From Sphingobacteriia bacterium (lineage in GTDB: Bacteria; Bacteroidota; Bacteroidia; Chitinophagales; Chitinophagaceae), in NCBI GenBank assembly GCA_947452295.1, contig CANGCK010000038.1, forward strand, positions 1-32,035: a DNA stretch of 32,035 nucleotides, read 5' to 3'. Positions 24,185-32,035 of this stretch are shown in pieces; position 1 is the stretch's first letter; the number at the start of each line of letters is the position of its first letter. The position numbers and the translations under genes were made by a program. The notes beneath the pieces were generated by a model. The model was not told the DNA's origin. It did no database searches and worked only from the letters and a program-made list of their open reading frames with translations.

Positions 24185-24490
24185 ATGCAAACAATTACAG
24201 TAGAAGAACTAAAAGCTAAATTTGATGCCGGTGAGCAATTTAATTTAATTGATGTAAGAGAACCTCATGAACATGCAGAATTTAATGTAGGCGGTACACT
24301 AATTCCCTTGGGTAAAATTCAATCAATGGATTTTGAAGAACTAGAAAAATTAAAGGAAGAACCTTTGTATATATACTGCAGAAGCGGAAATAGAAGCGGT
24401 CAGGCTTGTATGATTTTAGATATGGCTGGTTTTAAAAATACCATCAATGTTACTGGTGGTATGCTTGCATGGAAAGAAAGAATTGGATAA
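24185..24490 (+). CDS. Single-domain rhodanese-like sulfurtransferase
   Basis: This 101-residue protein is one complete rhodanese domain, as in GlpE. It has FNLIDVREPHEHAEFNVGG (19-37) and an active-site loop YCRSGNRSGQA with Cys65, which carries the persulfide. VTGGMLAWKE is the usual closing motif. It probably transfers sulfane sulfur to an unknown acceptor in the cytoplasm. It starts 12 nt after the PASTA gene, so it is the last gene of the ddl operon and ends in a strong terminator. Its link to cell-wall synthesis is not obvious. Confidence 0.9.
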   Translation: MQTITVEELKAKFDAGEQFNLIDVREPHEHAEFNVGGTLIPLGKIQSMDFEELEKLKEEPLYIYCRSGNRSGQACMILDMAGFKNTINVTGGMLAWKERIG

Positions 24491-24524
24491 AGCATATTCT
24501 TTTATATTTTATCAAAATCATCGC

Positions 24525-24555
24525 AAGGCCGAATTTCTTTCGGCCTTATTTTTTT
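24525..24555 (+). terminator. Intrinsic terminator after the ddl operon
   Basis: AAGGCCGAA (24525-24533) pairs perfectly with TTCGGCCTT (24539-24547) around a 5-nt loop, followed by A and seven T residues. Confidence 0.93.
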
Positions 24556-24587
24556 GATTATCGCCTTTTTTTTACTCAATTCATTTT

Positions 24588-27047
24588 ATGTGTAAATTTT
24601 TTTTTACTGCTTTTGTTTTTCTAGGAATTTGCCAGCAATTATATGCTCAAACTGTTAGTGGTTCTATCCGCTCAGCAACCGATAGTATTGCACTTCCCTT
24701 CTCTTCCATATTAATAAAAGGTACAACTATTGGCGTTTCTGCAAATAAAAATGGAGCCTACGAAATAGCACTTCACCCAGGCGAATATACCCTAATTGCC
24801 CAGTTTGTAGGATATGCTAGTGTTGAGAAAAAAATAATGGTGGGCAGTAAATCAATCATTCAGCATTTTGAACTGGTTCCAATCAATTACCAATTAAAAG
24901 AAGTAGCTGTAAAATCTGGTGCTGAAGATCCTGCTTATCCAATCATCAAAAAAGCAATTAAAAACAGACCAGTTTATTTAAATGAAATAAAAAAATTTTC
25001 CTGTTTTGTGTATATTAAAGGACAATTGCAATTGCGCAATTATCCTACAAAATTTATGGGATCAAATGTTGATTTTGAAGATGGTGATACCGCTAAAAGA
25101 AAAATGATTTTCTTGTCGGAGTCAATTGCCAATTATTCTGCAGAGTATCCCAATAACAAAAAAGTAGAAATCGTTGCTACTAAAGTAAGTGGAAACAGCA
25201 ACGGATTTGGACTGGGTAACCCACAAATTATTTCATTTTATGAAAATATTATTTCATTAGGCCGCGGATTAAATCCTAGAGGATTTATTTCACCTATTGC
25301 CAACAATGCTTTAAACTACTATAAATATAAATTTGAAGGGACTTATTATGAATTTGGAAAAGAAATTAGTAGAATAAAAGTCATTCCGCTTAGAGCGTAT
25401 GAACCACTTTTTTCAGGATACATAAATATCATCGAAAACGAATGGCGTATACAAAGTGTAGATTTATCCATTTACAAGAAACAGCAAATGCAGTCGCTCG
25501 ACACATTGGTTATTCAACAAAACTATATTCCGTATGGGAAATATTGGGTAATTAAAAATCAACACATTTTTCCCGCAGGAAAATTTTTAGGCTTCGATTT
25601 TTTTGGAAGTTTTTTGCAAGTATATGATCAATTTGATCTAGAACCTTCCTTTACTAAAAAACATTTCGGCAATACCATATTAAAATACATTGATGGTTCG
25701 AATAAAAAAACTTCAGGATTTTGGGATACTATTCGACCATTAACATTGTTGACTGAAGAAAAATTAGACTATCATAAAAAAGACAGCTTAGAATTAGTTA
25801 GAAAAGACCCTCATTATTTAGATTCTATAGATCACAAAAACAATAAATTCAGCCTTTCTAAAGGTTTGCTCTGGGGATACTCCATTAGCCATCAATCTAG
25901 TAAAAGCAGTCTAAGTTTCAACCCCCTTATTAGAGCCATTAACTATAATACGGTTGAAGGCGGCGTATTAAATTTAGTGCCAAGTTTTTCTAAAACCTAT
26001 GAAAACAGAAATTATCTAAGTATCATTTCTACTCTTCGATACGGATTTGCAAATAAACATTTTAATCCCGGCCTCTCGGTTAACTTTAATTATGGAAGTA
26101 AGTACGCAAATAAAATCTCCATTTCGGGAGGGAAACAAATTTTCACTTTTAATAATCAACCATTAAACGAACAACAAGCTGCTTTAAATACTAATTACTC
26201 ATTGTTAACAGAACAAAATTTCTTGAAAATCTACGAAGCAAGTTATTTTAAATTCTTCTACAACAAAGCAATGAATAATGGTCTTGAATTAAATATTGGC
26301 TTTCAGTTTCAAAACAGAATACCACTCAACAATCTGTCTGACATGGTTTCTTGGAAAGATGTAAAAGATAGAAGTTTTACACCTAACTATCCGGTAGAAA
26401 CACCAAGTGCACCGATGGTCAATCACCAAGCTTCAATCATAAGTTTTGGGATAAATTGGCAGCCGGGTACAAAATATATTGAACTTGCTGAACGAAAAAT
26501 AAAAGTGGGTTCCAAGTTTCCATTGTTTTCTGCAACCATCAACAAAGGTATTAACGGATTGCTAAGTAGTGATATAGATTATACTCGATGGAATTGTATG
26601 ATGTCCGACAACTTAAACGCCAAATTAATGGGAAGGCTTAGTTACAATATTGGTGTTGGCGGATTTTTAAATGCTGATAAAACATTTTTACCCGATTGGC
26701 AACATTTTAATGGTAATCAAACAATTTTTACCAGTACAGTAATGCAAAGCTTTCAATTAGCTAAGTATTATGAATTTGCAAATACTGCCTCATTTCATAC
26801 CGTTGCACATGTTGAATACCATTTAAATGGTTTTTTAACCAATAAAATTCCGGTTCTTAAAAAGTTAAATTGGTTTTTAGTAACTGGTACAAACTTGCTG
26901 TATGCGAACAATGGAACCAATTACGCAGAATATTTTTTAGGTCTTGAAAATATTTTCAAATTACTAAGAGTCGATGTTGTTCAAGGTAAAAACAACAGCA
27001 GTGAAAGTAGGAGTGGAGTAAGAATTCTAATGCCATTAACAAGATAA
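24588..27047 (+). CDS. DUF5686 outer-membrane protein with carboxypeptidase-like regulatory domain
   Basis: The 819-residue protein has a signal peptide ([18 protein letters not shown], about 1-21). A carboxypeptidase-D-regulatory-like beta-sandwich follows ([46 protein letters not shown]; about 22-105). The long DUF5686 region then contains [31 protein letters not shown] and [14 protein letters not shown]. The C-terminal half alternates aromatic and polar residues like outer-membrane beta strands and ends [11 protein letters not shown]. Proteins of this type are common in Bacteroidota and have no firm function. It stands alone between a terminator and trhO, with no clear promoter consensus in front. 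Length is normal for the family. Confidence 0.85.
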   Translation: MCKFFFTAFVFLGICQQLYAQTVSGSIRSATDSIALPFSSILIKGTTIGVSANKNGAYEIALHPGEYTLIAQFVGYASVEKKIMVGSKSIIQHFELVPINYQLKEVAVKSGAEDPAYPIIKKAIKNRPVYLNEIKKFSCFVYIKGQLQLRNYPTKFMGSNVDFEDGDTAKRKMIFLSESIANYSAEYPNNKKVEIVATKVSGNSNGFGLGNPQIISFYENIISLGRGLNPRGFISPIANNALNYYKYKFEGTYYEFGKEISRIKVIPLRAYEPLFSGYINIIENEWRIQSVDLSIYKKQQMQSLDTLVIQQNYIPYGKYWVIKNQHIFPAGKFLGFDFFGSFLQVYDQFDLEPSFTKKHFGNTILKYIDGSNKKTSGFWDTIRPLTLLTEEKLDYHKKDSLELVRKDPHYLDSIDHKNNKFSLSKGLLWGYSISHQSSKSSLSFNPLIRAINYNTVEGGVLNLVPSFSKTYENRNYLSIISTLRYGFANKHFNPGLSVNFNYGSKYANKISISGGKQIFTFNNQPLNEQQAALNTNYSLLTEQNFLKIYEASYFKFFYNKAMNNGLELNIGFQFQNRIPLNNLSDMVSWKDVKDRSFTPNYPVETPSAPMVNHQASIISFGINWQPGTKYIELAERKIKVGSKFPLFSATINKGINGLLSSDIDYTRWNCMMSDNLNAKLMGRLSYNIGVGGFLNADKTFLPDWQHFNGNQTIFTSTVMQSFQLAKYYEFANTASFHTVAHVEYHLNGFLTNKIPVLKKLNWFLVTGTNLLYANNGTNYAEYFLGLENIFKLLRVDVVQGKNNSSESRSGVRILMPLTR

Positions 27048-27051
27048 TTAC

Positions 27052-27059
27052 TAAATTTG
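27052..27059 (+). promoter_or_regulatory. -7 promoter box upstream of trhO
   Basis: TAAATTTG matches TAnnTTTG exactly and begins 4 nt after the stop of the DUF5686 gene. No TTG is found at the -33 distance. Transcription would start near 27065, leaving a leader with two small stem-loops. Confidence 0.5.
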
Positions 27060-27071
27060 TAGCGAATTTTG

Positions 27072-27122
27072 GCTGCCTTAAATGCAGCTCCATTAATTTA
27101 ACGGAACATAGCGTTGCTATGT
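27072..27122 (+). promoter_or_regulatory. trhO leader with two stem-loops
   Basis: GCTGC (27072-27076) pairs with GCAGC (27084-27088). Further on, ACATAGC (27106-27112) pairs with GCTATGT (27116-27122) around GTT. The second hairpin covers an in-frame ATG at 27119, which argues for the later start at 27137. No riboswitch class is recognised. Confidence 0.45.
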
Positions 27123-27136
27123 CTAAAATTTGTTTT

Positions 27137-28228
27137 ATGGCATTATTGCATAATCGCATCTCCAACAAAGAGTTGAAGGAAAAGTTGATGAAAGAAACTT
27201 TTCAAAGAACTACCATTAGCTTTTATCGCTATTTCACTGTACAAAATCCGCAAAAATATAGGGACGATCTCTATAAAACGTTAAAAGACTTGCAGGTTTT
27301 TGGCCGAATATATATCGCTACTGAAGGAATTAATGCACAGATAAGTGTACCTACCCATCACTTGGAAGCATTCAAGGAATTAATTGAAAATACCGAAGGT
27401 TTACAAAATTTGCGGTTAAATATCGCTGTATATGACGGAAAAGGATTGAATGATGAAGTACAACAAGGAAAAAGTTTTTGGGTATTAAAAATTAAAGTAC
27501 GCGACAAAATTGTTGCGGACGGCATCATCGACCCGTCATTTTCTATGGAGAGAAAAGGAAAATATGTGAATGCAGCTGAAATGAACCAATTATTAGAAGA
27601 TCCGCAAACAATTGTTATTGATATGCGGAATCATTATGAATTTGAAGTGGGACATTTTACCAATGCAGTTGAAATTCCTTCTGATACTTTCAGGGAACAA
27701 CTACCTATGGCCGCAGAAATGATGCAAGCGCATAAAGACAAAAATATTATCATGTATTGTACAGGTGGCATTAGGTGCGAAAAAGCCAGTGCATACATGC
27801 TTCATGAAGGATTTAATAATGTATTCCATTTAGAAGGGGGGATAATTAATTACGCCAAACAAATAAAGGAACAAAGTCTTACTGCTAAATTCATTGGAAA
27901 AAACTTTGTTTTTGATGATCGCTTAGGGGAAAGAGTTACAGAAGATGTAATAGCCAATTGCCATCAATGCGGAAAACCCTGCGACCATCATACCAATTGC
28001 AAAAACGATGGCTGTCACTTGCTCTTTATACAATGTAAAGAATGTGCCGATGCCTTTGATGGCTGTTGTAGCATTGATTGTAAAGAAACCATTCATCTTC
28101 CCTTAGAACGGCAAGAAGCATTTAGAAAAGGTATCGATAAAGGCAGAAATATTTTCAACAAAAGTCAAGCCCGTTTACGGCCTAAATTAAATGAACTCAT
28201 AAATAAAAGTGAGTTTGACGTTAAATAG
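27137..28228 (+). CDS. trhO: tRNA uridine(34) hydroxylase (YceA family, rhodanese domain)
   Basis: TrhO hydroxylates uridine 34 in tRNA anticodons to 5-hydroxyuridine using oxygen. The protein (363 aa from ATG 27137) begins [17 protein letters not shown], which lines up with the start of E. coli YceA; an in-frame ATG at 27119 adds six residues. An N-terminal acylphosphatase-like region ([26 protein letters not shown]) is followed by a rhodanese domain with [16 protein letters not shown] and the active loop [15 protein letters not shown] (Cys208). A Cys-rich C-terminal zinc-like region ([33 protein letters not shown]) completes it. All are family hallmarks. The stop codon lies inside the convergent purC gene (8-nt overlap). 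Confidence 0.93.
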   Translation: MALLHNRISNKELKEKLMKETFQRTTISFYRYFTVQNPQKYRDDLYKTLKDLQVFGRIYIATEGINAQISVPTHHLEAFKELIENTEGLQNLRLNIAVYDGKGLNDEVQQGKSFWVLKIKVRDKIVADGIIDPSFSMERKGKYVNAAEMNQLLEDPQTIVIDMRNHYEFEVGHFTNAVEIPSDTFREQLPMAAEMMQAHKDKNIIMYCTGGIRCEKASAYMLHEGFNNVFHLEGGIINYAKQIKEQSLTAKFIGKNFVFDDRLGERVTEDVIANCHQCGKPCDHHTNCKNDGCHLLFIQCKECADAFDGCCSIDCKETIHLPLERQEAFRKGIDKGRNIFNKSQARLRPKLNELINKSEFDVK

Positions 28229-29150
28229 GTAACTCCGCTATTGCTTCAATAATTTTCTGATCTGTTTCAGCTGCTGTAAGATGTATTGGGTTAAATGATT
28301 CTCCTATAACTTTTTCATATAGCTCAATATATCTTTGGCTGATGGTATTTATCCACTCCTCCGACATCTCCGGTACATTTTGCCCTTCTTTTCCCATAAA
28401 GTGGTTGGCAATTAGCCATTCTCTTACAAATTCCTTGCTTAACTGTTTTTGACGAGCCCCTGTCGATTGTCTTTCCTCAAATCCTTCAGCATAAAAATAC
28501 CTCGACGAATCTGGTGTGTGAATTTCATCCATTAAGTATATAGTATCACCAATTTTGCCAAATTCATATTTGGTATCTGCTAAAATCAAGCCCCTTTCTG
28601 CTGCAATATCCTTACCTCGCTGAAATAGTTGTAACGTGTATTTTTCTAATAAAATCCAGTCATTCTCCGTAACCAACCCATTCGCAATTATTTCTTCTTT
28701 AGAAATATCTGCATCATGCCCTTCAGTTGCTTTGGTAGTTGGGGTTATAATTGGACTGGGGAAAAAATCATTTTCTTTTAATCCTTCTGGCATGGTAACC
28801 CCACAAATAACTCGATCACCAGATTGATAGGTTCTCCAGGCATGCCCTACTAAATTTCCCCTAACCACCATTTCAATTTTAAATGGCGTACATTTTTTCC
28901 CAATGGAAACATTGGGTGCAGGGCAACTTAATAGCCAATTCGGACAAATATCCGTTGTTTTTTTAAGCATATATGCGGCAATTTGATTTAAAACCTGCCC
29001 CTTAAAAGGAATTGTTTTGGGCAAAATCACATCAAAAGCAGAAATCCTGTCACTAGCAATCATAACCAGCCAATTAGCTTGAATTGTATATACATCTCTT
29101 ACTTTTCCGCTGTAAAAAGCTGTTTGTTGTGGAAATTTTATACCTGACAT
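28221..29150 (-). CDS. purC: Phosphoribosylaminoimidazole-succinocarboxamide synthase (SAICAR synthetase)
   Basis: PurC ligates CAIR with aspartate using ATP in purine synthesis. The 309-residue protein is of the longer, yeast-Ade1-like type. It shows [12 protein letters not shown] (12-23), [21 protein letters not shown] (30-50, split here by the usual loop), [16 protein letters not shown] (93-108), [16 protein letters not shown] (135-150), [10 protein letters not shown] (189-198) and [13 protein letters not shown] (207-219). All catalytic and ATP-binding segments are present. It is the only purine gene in the window. The 3' end overlaps convergent trhO by 8 nt and no terminator lies between them. 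A -7 box ends only a few nt before the ATG, so the mRNA may have little or no leader. Confidence 0.96.
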   Translation of the reverse strand: MSGIKFPQQTAFYSGKVRDVYTIQANWLVMIASDRISAFDVILPKTIPFKGQVLNQIAAYMLKKTTDICPNWLLSCPAPNVSIGKKCTPFKIEMVVRGNLVGHAWRTYQSGDRVICGVTMPEGLKENDFFPSPIITPTTKATEGHDADISKEEIIANGLVTENDWILLEKYTLQLFQRGKDIAAERGLILADTKYEFGKIGDTIYLMDEIHTPDSSRYFYAEGFEERQSTGARQKQLSKEFVREWLIANHFMGKEGQNVPEMSEEWINTISQRYIELYEKVIGESFNPIHLTAAETDQKIIEAIAELPI

Positions 29151-29154
29151 ATTG

Positions 29155-29162
29155 CAAAATTA
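29155..29162 (-). promoter_or_regulatory. -7 box immediately upstream of purC
   Basis: On - this reads TAATTTTG, an exact TAnnTTTG match ending 5 nt before the purC ATG. No -33 TTG is seen at the right distance. If used, transcription would begin at or next to the start codon. Confidence 0.4.
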
Positions 29163-29297
29163 TGGCTTGATAACCCCTAAATAGCTCTTTTATTAAAAAA
29201 ATTCTCCACAAATCATGGATGTATCTTATAAATTAAATTTTTGCAAGTAATTAACAAATACTAATTTGCCTTATATTTCCAAATCAAAATTTCCATT

Positions 29298-32035
29298 ATG
29301 AGAAGATTATTAGCCCATTTCGGTTTGCTTGTTTTCGCAATAATGCTGACTTTTTCAGTATCTGCGCAACAATCAACAACCGTTTCTGGTAGTGTTAAAA
29401 ACGGAAAAAGTAAAGAAACTCTTTCTTCCGTTTCTGTATCAGTTAAAGGAGGCACTGCGGGAACTTACACAGATGATAAGGGTAATTTCAAGTTTTCAAC
29501 TACGCAAAAATTACCATTTACTTTAGTGTTTTCTTCAGTAGGTTATGCTGCTAAAGAGGTTTCTGTTAACAACAACAATGAAACAGTAGCGGTAGAATTA
29601 AATGCAGCTTTCACTTTAGGTGATGAAATAGTAGTTTCTGCTTCAAGAGTACCTGAACGTATCCTTGAATCTCCGGTTTCTATCGAGAGAATCAGTGCAT
29701 CTGCCATACGCAATGCTCCTGCTGCTAACTATTATGATATGATTGCCAACTTAAAAGGTGTTGATGTTATTTCAGCTAGCTTAACTTTTACAAGTGTTGG
29801 TACCCGTGGTTTTAACAGCAGTGGTAACATTCGCTTAAACCAAATTGTAGACGGAATGGATAACCAGGCTCCTGGTTTGAACTTTTCTGTTGGTAACATG
29901 ATTGGTTTGTCTGAGCTTGATGTTGATAATGTTGAACTATTACAAGGTGCTTCTTCTGCTTTATATGGCCCAGGTGGTACAAACGGTACTTTGCTAATCA
30001 ATAGCAAAAGCCCTTTTAAATACCAAGGACTAAGTTTTCAAATTAAGCAAGGCGTAAATCATGTAGACAACAAGTATCGCCCTCGTTCTCCATATTCTGA
30101 TTGGAGCGTTCGTTGGTCTAAAAAAGTGTCTGAAAAATTTGCATATAAATTCAATGCACAATTTGTTCAAGCACAAGATTGGTTGGCTAGCAATGAATCA
30201 AATTACAGCAGAACTGCTTTGTCTGGTGTACAAAATGGTCAAGTTGTGGCAGGAACCAGAACTACAGATCCAAATTATGACGGTGTAAACGTTTATGGCG
30301 ATGAAACCTACTCTAGCCTGGGAGCTGTAGCCAACGGCGTATTTAATGGTATCAAAGGCTTAATTACTCCTGCTGGTTTTGATGGTATTTATGCAGGTTC
30401 TAAGGCGTTCCTTGCTGCTTACCCTTCTGCAAATTTAGCAGCTTATAATATGTTCTTGAGAAGCTTACCCGGTAGTGCAGGTTTGGCAGGTATCGGCTTA
30501 GTAAATGGCGAATATTCTTCTGTACTTTATGGTAGCCTTCGTAATTATTTCTCTAATAATACATATGTAAGCCGTACAGGTTATAGCGAAAATCAAGTAG
30601 TTGATCCAACTACCGTAAACTTTAAATTATCTGGCGCGTTACATTATAAATTAAACGATAAAGTAGAAGCTATCTTAGCTGGCCAATGGGGTTATGGTAA
30701 CACCGTTTATTCTGGTTCAGACCGTTACTCTTTGAAAGATTTGAAAATGGCGCAGTATAAATTAGAATTTAAAGCAAAAAACTGGTACATCAGAACTTAT
30801 GTTACTCGTGAAAATGCTGGTAATTCATTTAACTCAACAATTGCTGCTCGTTATTTCAATGAAGCTTGGAAATCAAGTACTGCTTGGTACCCAGATTACT
30901 TAAGAGCATTTGTTAAACAAATTGATGCTGGAACTTCTGCTATTGCTGCACACAATGCCGCAAGAACTTATGCCGATTTTGGCAGACCTACAGGATACAT
31001 TGGTAGCAATCCTTTGTTCCAATCTATAGTATCTACTCCAATTTCTAAAGGTGGTGGTATGTTTTTAGATAAAACTGCACTAAACTCTTTAGAAGGTCAA
31101 TATAACCTAACCAATGATTTAGGCTTAGCTAAAACTGGTACCGATTTATTAATTGGTGGTAATATTCGTCAATATGTATTAGATTCAAAAGGAACCCTTT
31201 TTGCTGATACCATGGGCGTATTAAAAATCTATGAAACTGGTGGATATATCCAACTTTCTCAAAAAATGTTGGGCGATCGTTTAAAATTAACAGCTTCTGG
31301 CCGTTACGATAAAAATACCAATTTCAAAGGTCGCTTTACACCAAGATTATCTGCTGTATACAAATTAGCAGAAGATCATAACTTACGCTTCTCTTATCAA
31401 TCTGCATACCGTTTCCCTACTACTCAAAATCAGTGGATTAACTTGTTAGTGGGTGGTGGTACTCGTTTGATGGGTGGTTTACCTGCTTTAAGAGATGGTA
31501 ATAACTTCGCTACTAATCCTGTTTATACTTTAGCAAGTGTACGTGCTTTTGGTGCCAGCGTTTTAGGCGGTGCGCCTAATCCTGCATTATTGCAAGTACA
31601 AGAGTTTGGTGAATTCAAACCAGAATCAACCAACTCATTCGAAATCGGTTACAAAGGTTTAATCAACAAGCGTTTATTGATTGATGTTTACGCTTATTTT
31701 GCTAAATACAAAGATTTCATTTCTAGTGTTACTCCTCTTCAACAAAAACCAGGCTTAACTCCAAGTTTAGCTAATTTGTTAGATGAAAACACAAGAATTC
31801 AATACAGTATTTCTGTAAATGCTCCAGGTACAGTTGATGTAAAAGGCTGGGGTGCTTCTGCAGAATACTTATTCCCTAAAAACTACAGCGTTAATGCTAA
31901 TATCTATTCTGATATAATAGGCGACTTACCTACTGGTTTTGTTTCTTACTTTAATACAGCTAAATATCGCGTTAATGCAGGTTTTGGAAACAGCGGATTC
32001 TTAAAAGACAACCGTTGGGGCTTCAATGTAGTGTA
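29298..32035 (+). CDS. TonB-dependent receptor, 3' truncated by window end
   Basis: The visible 912 codons form one uninterrupted frame from ATG 29298. A signal peptide (LLAHFGLLVFAIMLTFSVSA) is followed by a carboxypeptidase-like regulatory domain (about 26-105: TVSGSVKNGKSKETLSSVSV, DDKGNFKFS). A TonB-box-like DEIVVSASR lies at 109-117. The plug (about 120-237) has VGTRGFNSSGNIR and VELLQGASSALYGPGGTNG. From there a long outer-membrane barrel runs off the window; EFKPESTNSFEIGYKG is the typical late-barrel motif. It imports an unknown ligand using TonB energy. It lacks features that would assign it to SusC, and no SusD is in view. Codon use is richer in GCT, GTT and GGT than its neighbours, suggesting high expression. 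A TTTTTG-N18-TAATTTG element at about 29237-29269 may be its promoter. Confidence 0.93.
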   Translation, partial: MRRLLAHFGLLVFAIMLTFSVSAQQSTTVSGSVKNGKSKETLSSVSVSVKGGTAGTYTDDKGNFKFSTTQKLPFTLVFSSVGYAAKEVSVNNNNETVAVELNAAFTLGDEIVVSASRVPERILESPVSIERISASAIRNAPAANYYDMIANLKGVDVISASLTFTSVGTRGFNSSGNIRLNQIVDGMDNQAPGLNFSVGNMIGLSELDVDNVELLQGASSALYGPGGTNGTLLINSKSPFKYQGLSFQIKQGVNHVDNKYRPRSPYSDWSVRWSKKVSEKFAYKFNAQFVQAQDWLASNESNYSRTALSGVQNGQVVAGTRTTDPNYDGVNVYGDETYSSLGAVANGVFNGIKGLITPAGFDGIYAGSKAFLAAYPSANLAAYNMFLRSLPGSAGLAGIGLVNGEYSSVLYGSLRNYFSNNTYVSRTGYSENQVVDPTTVNFKLSGALHYKLNDKVEAILAGQWGYGNTVYSGSDRYSLKDLKMAQYKLEFKAKNWYIRTYVTRENAGNSFNSTIAARYFNEAWKSSTAWYPDYLRAFVKQIDAGTSAIAAHNAARTYADFGRPTGYIGSNPLFQSIVSTPISKGGGMFLDKTALNSLEGQYNLTNDLGLAKTGTDLLIGGNIRQYVLDSKGTLFADTMGVLKIYETGGYIQLSQKMLGDRLKLTASGRYDKNTNFKGRFTPRLSAVYKLAEDHNLRFSYQSAYRFPTTQNQWINLLVGGGTRLMGGLPALRDGNNFATNPVYTLASVRAFGASVLGGAPNPALLQVQEFGEFKPESTNSFEIGYKGLINKRLLIDVYAYFAKYKDFISSVTPLQQKPGLTPSLANLLDENTRIQYSISVNAPGTVDVKGWGASAEYLFPKNYSVNANIYSDIIGDLPTGFVSYFNTAKYRVNAGFGNSGFLKDNRWGFNVV

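Noticed and set aside
29298..32035. SusC-type glycan importer
   Set aside because: No SusD gene is visible and the plug and barrel motifs are those of a general TonB-dependent receptor; the 3' end is missing, so a downstream SusD cannot be excluded.
1..32035. CRISPR arrays, insertion sequences, rRNA genes, known riboswitches
   Set aside because: No regularly spaced repeats, transposase-like proteins, terminal inverted repeats or rRNA-like sequence were seen on either strand.

Overview
The window looks like a chromosomal segment of a low-GC Bacteroidota bacterium, most likely of the Chitinophagaceae type. The support is a TonB-dependent receptor with an N-terminal carboxypeptidase-like domain, a DUF5686 outer-membrane protein, TAnnTTTG-type -7 promoter boxes, few Shine-Dalgarno sites, and protein sequences of Bacteroidota character throughout. 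Genus cannot be fixed without a database search.

Layout. (1) 1-10692, all on +: a very AT-rich surface-polysaccharide cluster. It holds the tail of an upstream gene, two paralogous GT-D-like (DUF1792-like) proteins that both end in Cys-Tyr-Trp, three GT4 and two GT-A-fold glycosyltransferases, two left-handed beta-helix acyltransferases, a Wzy-like polymerase and a serine-hydrolase-like protein. Most genes abut or overlap by 1-8 nt, so they are probably co-transcribed and translationally coupled. No flippase or initiating phosphoglycosyltransferase is visible; these would lie to the left. (2) 10815-10979: a bidirectional terminator and a tRNA-Asp(GTC) on -, which mark the boundary between the AT-rich island and higher-GC housekeeping DNA. 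(3) 11022-13020: accA and dapA. (4) 13066-18935: a PIG-L-type deacetylase with a 16-bp perfect inverted repeat touching its start codon, two unlisted small membrane proteins (49 and 37 aa), a sodium:solute symporter and a cytoplasmic GH13 enzyme; the first four form a tight operon. (5) 19017-21699, -: an HtrA/Deg protease and a LuxC-type acyl-CoA reductase, the latter divergent from a 2[4Fe-4S] ferredoxin (21760-22107) through a 60-bp region with back-to-back promoters. (6) 22332-24490, +: ddl, a membrane-anchored PASTA protein and a single-domain rhodanese, ending in a strong terminator. (7) 24588-28228, +: a DUF5686 protein and trhO; trhO runs 8 bp into convergent purC (-). (8) 29298-end: a 3'-truncated TonB-dependent receptor.

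How it fits together: the left third assembles and modifies repeat units of a cell-surface glycan. The middle and right are core metabolism (fatty acid, lysine/diaminopimelate, purine), envelope quality control and peptidoglycan precursor synthesis, with one probable uptake/deacetylation operon. No mobile element, CRISPR array or rRNA gene was found. No intergenic stretch exceeds 300 bases. The most unusual items are the CYW-tailed GT-D-like pair, the hairpin at the deacetylase start, and the two small membrane proteins coupled to the symporter.
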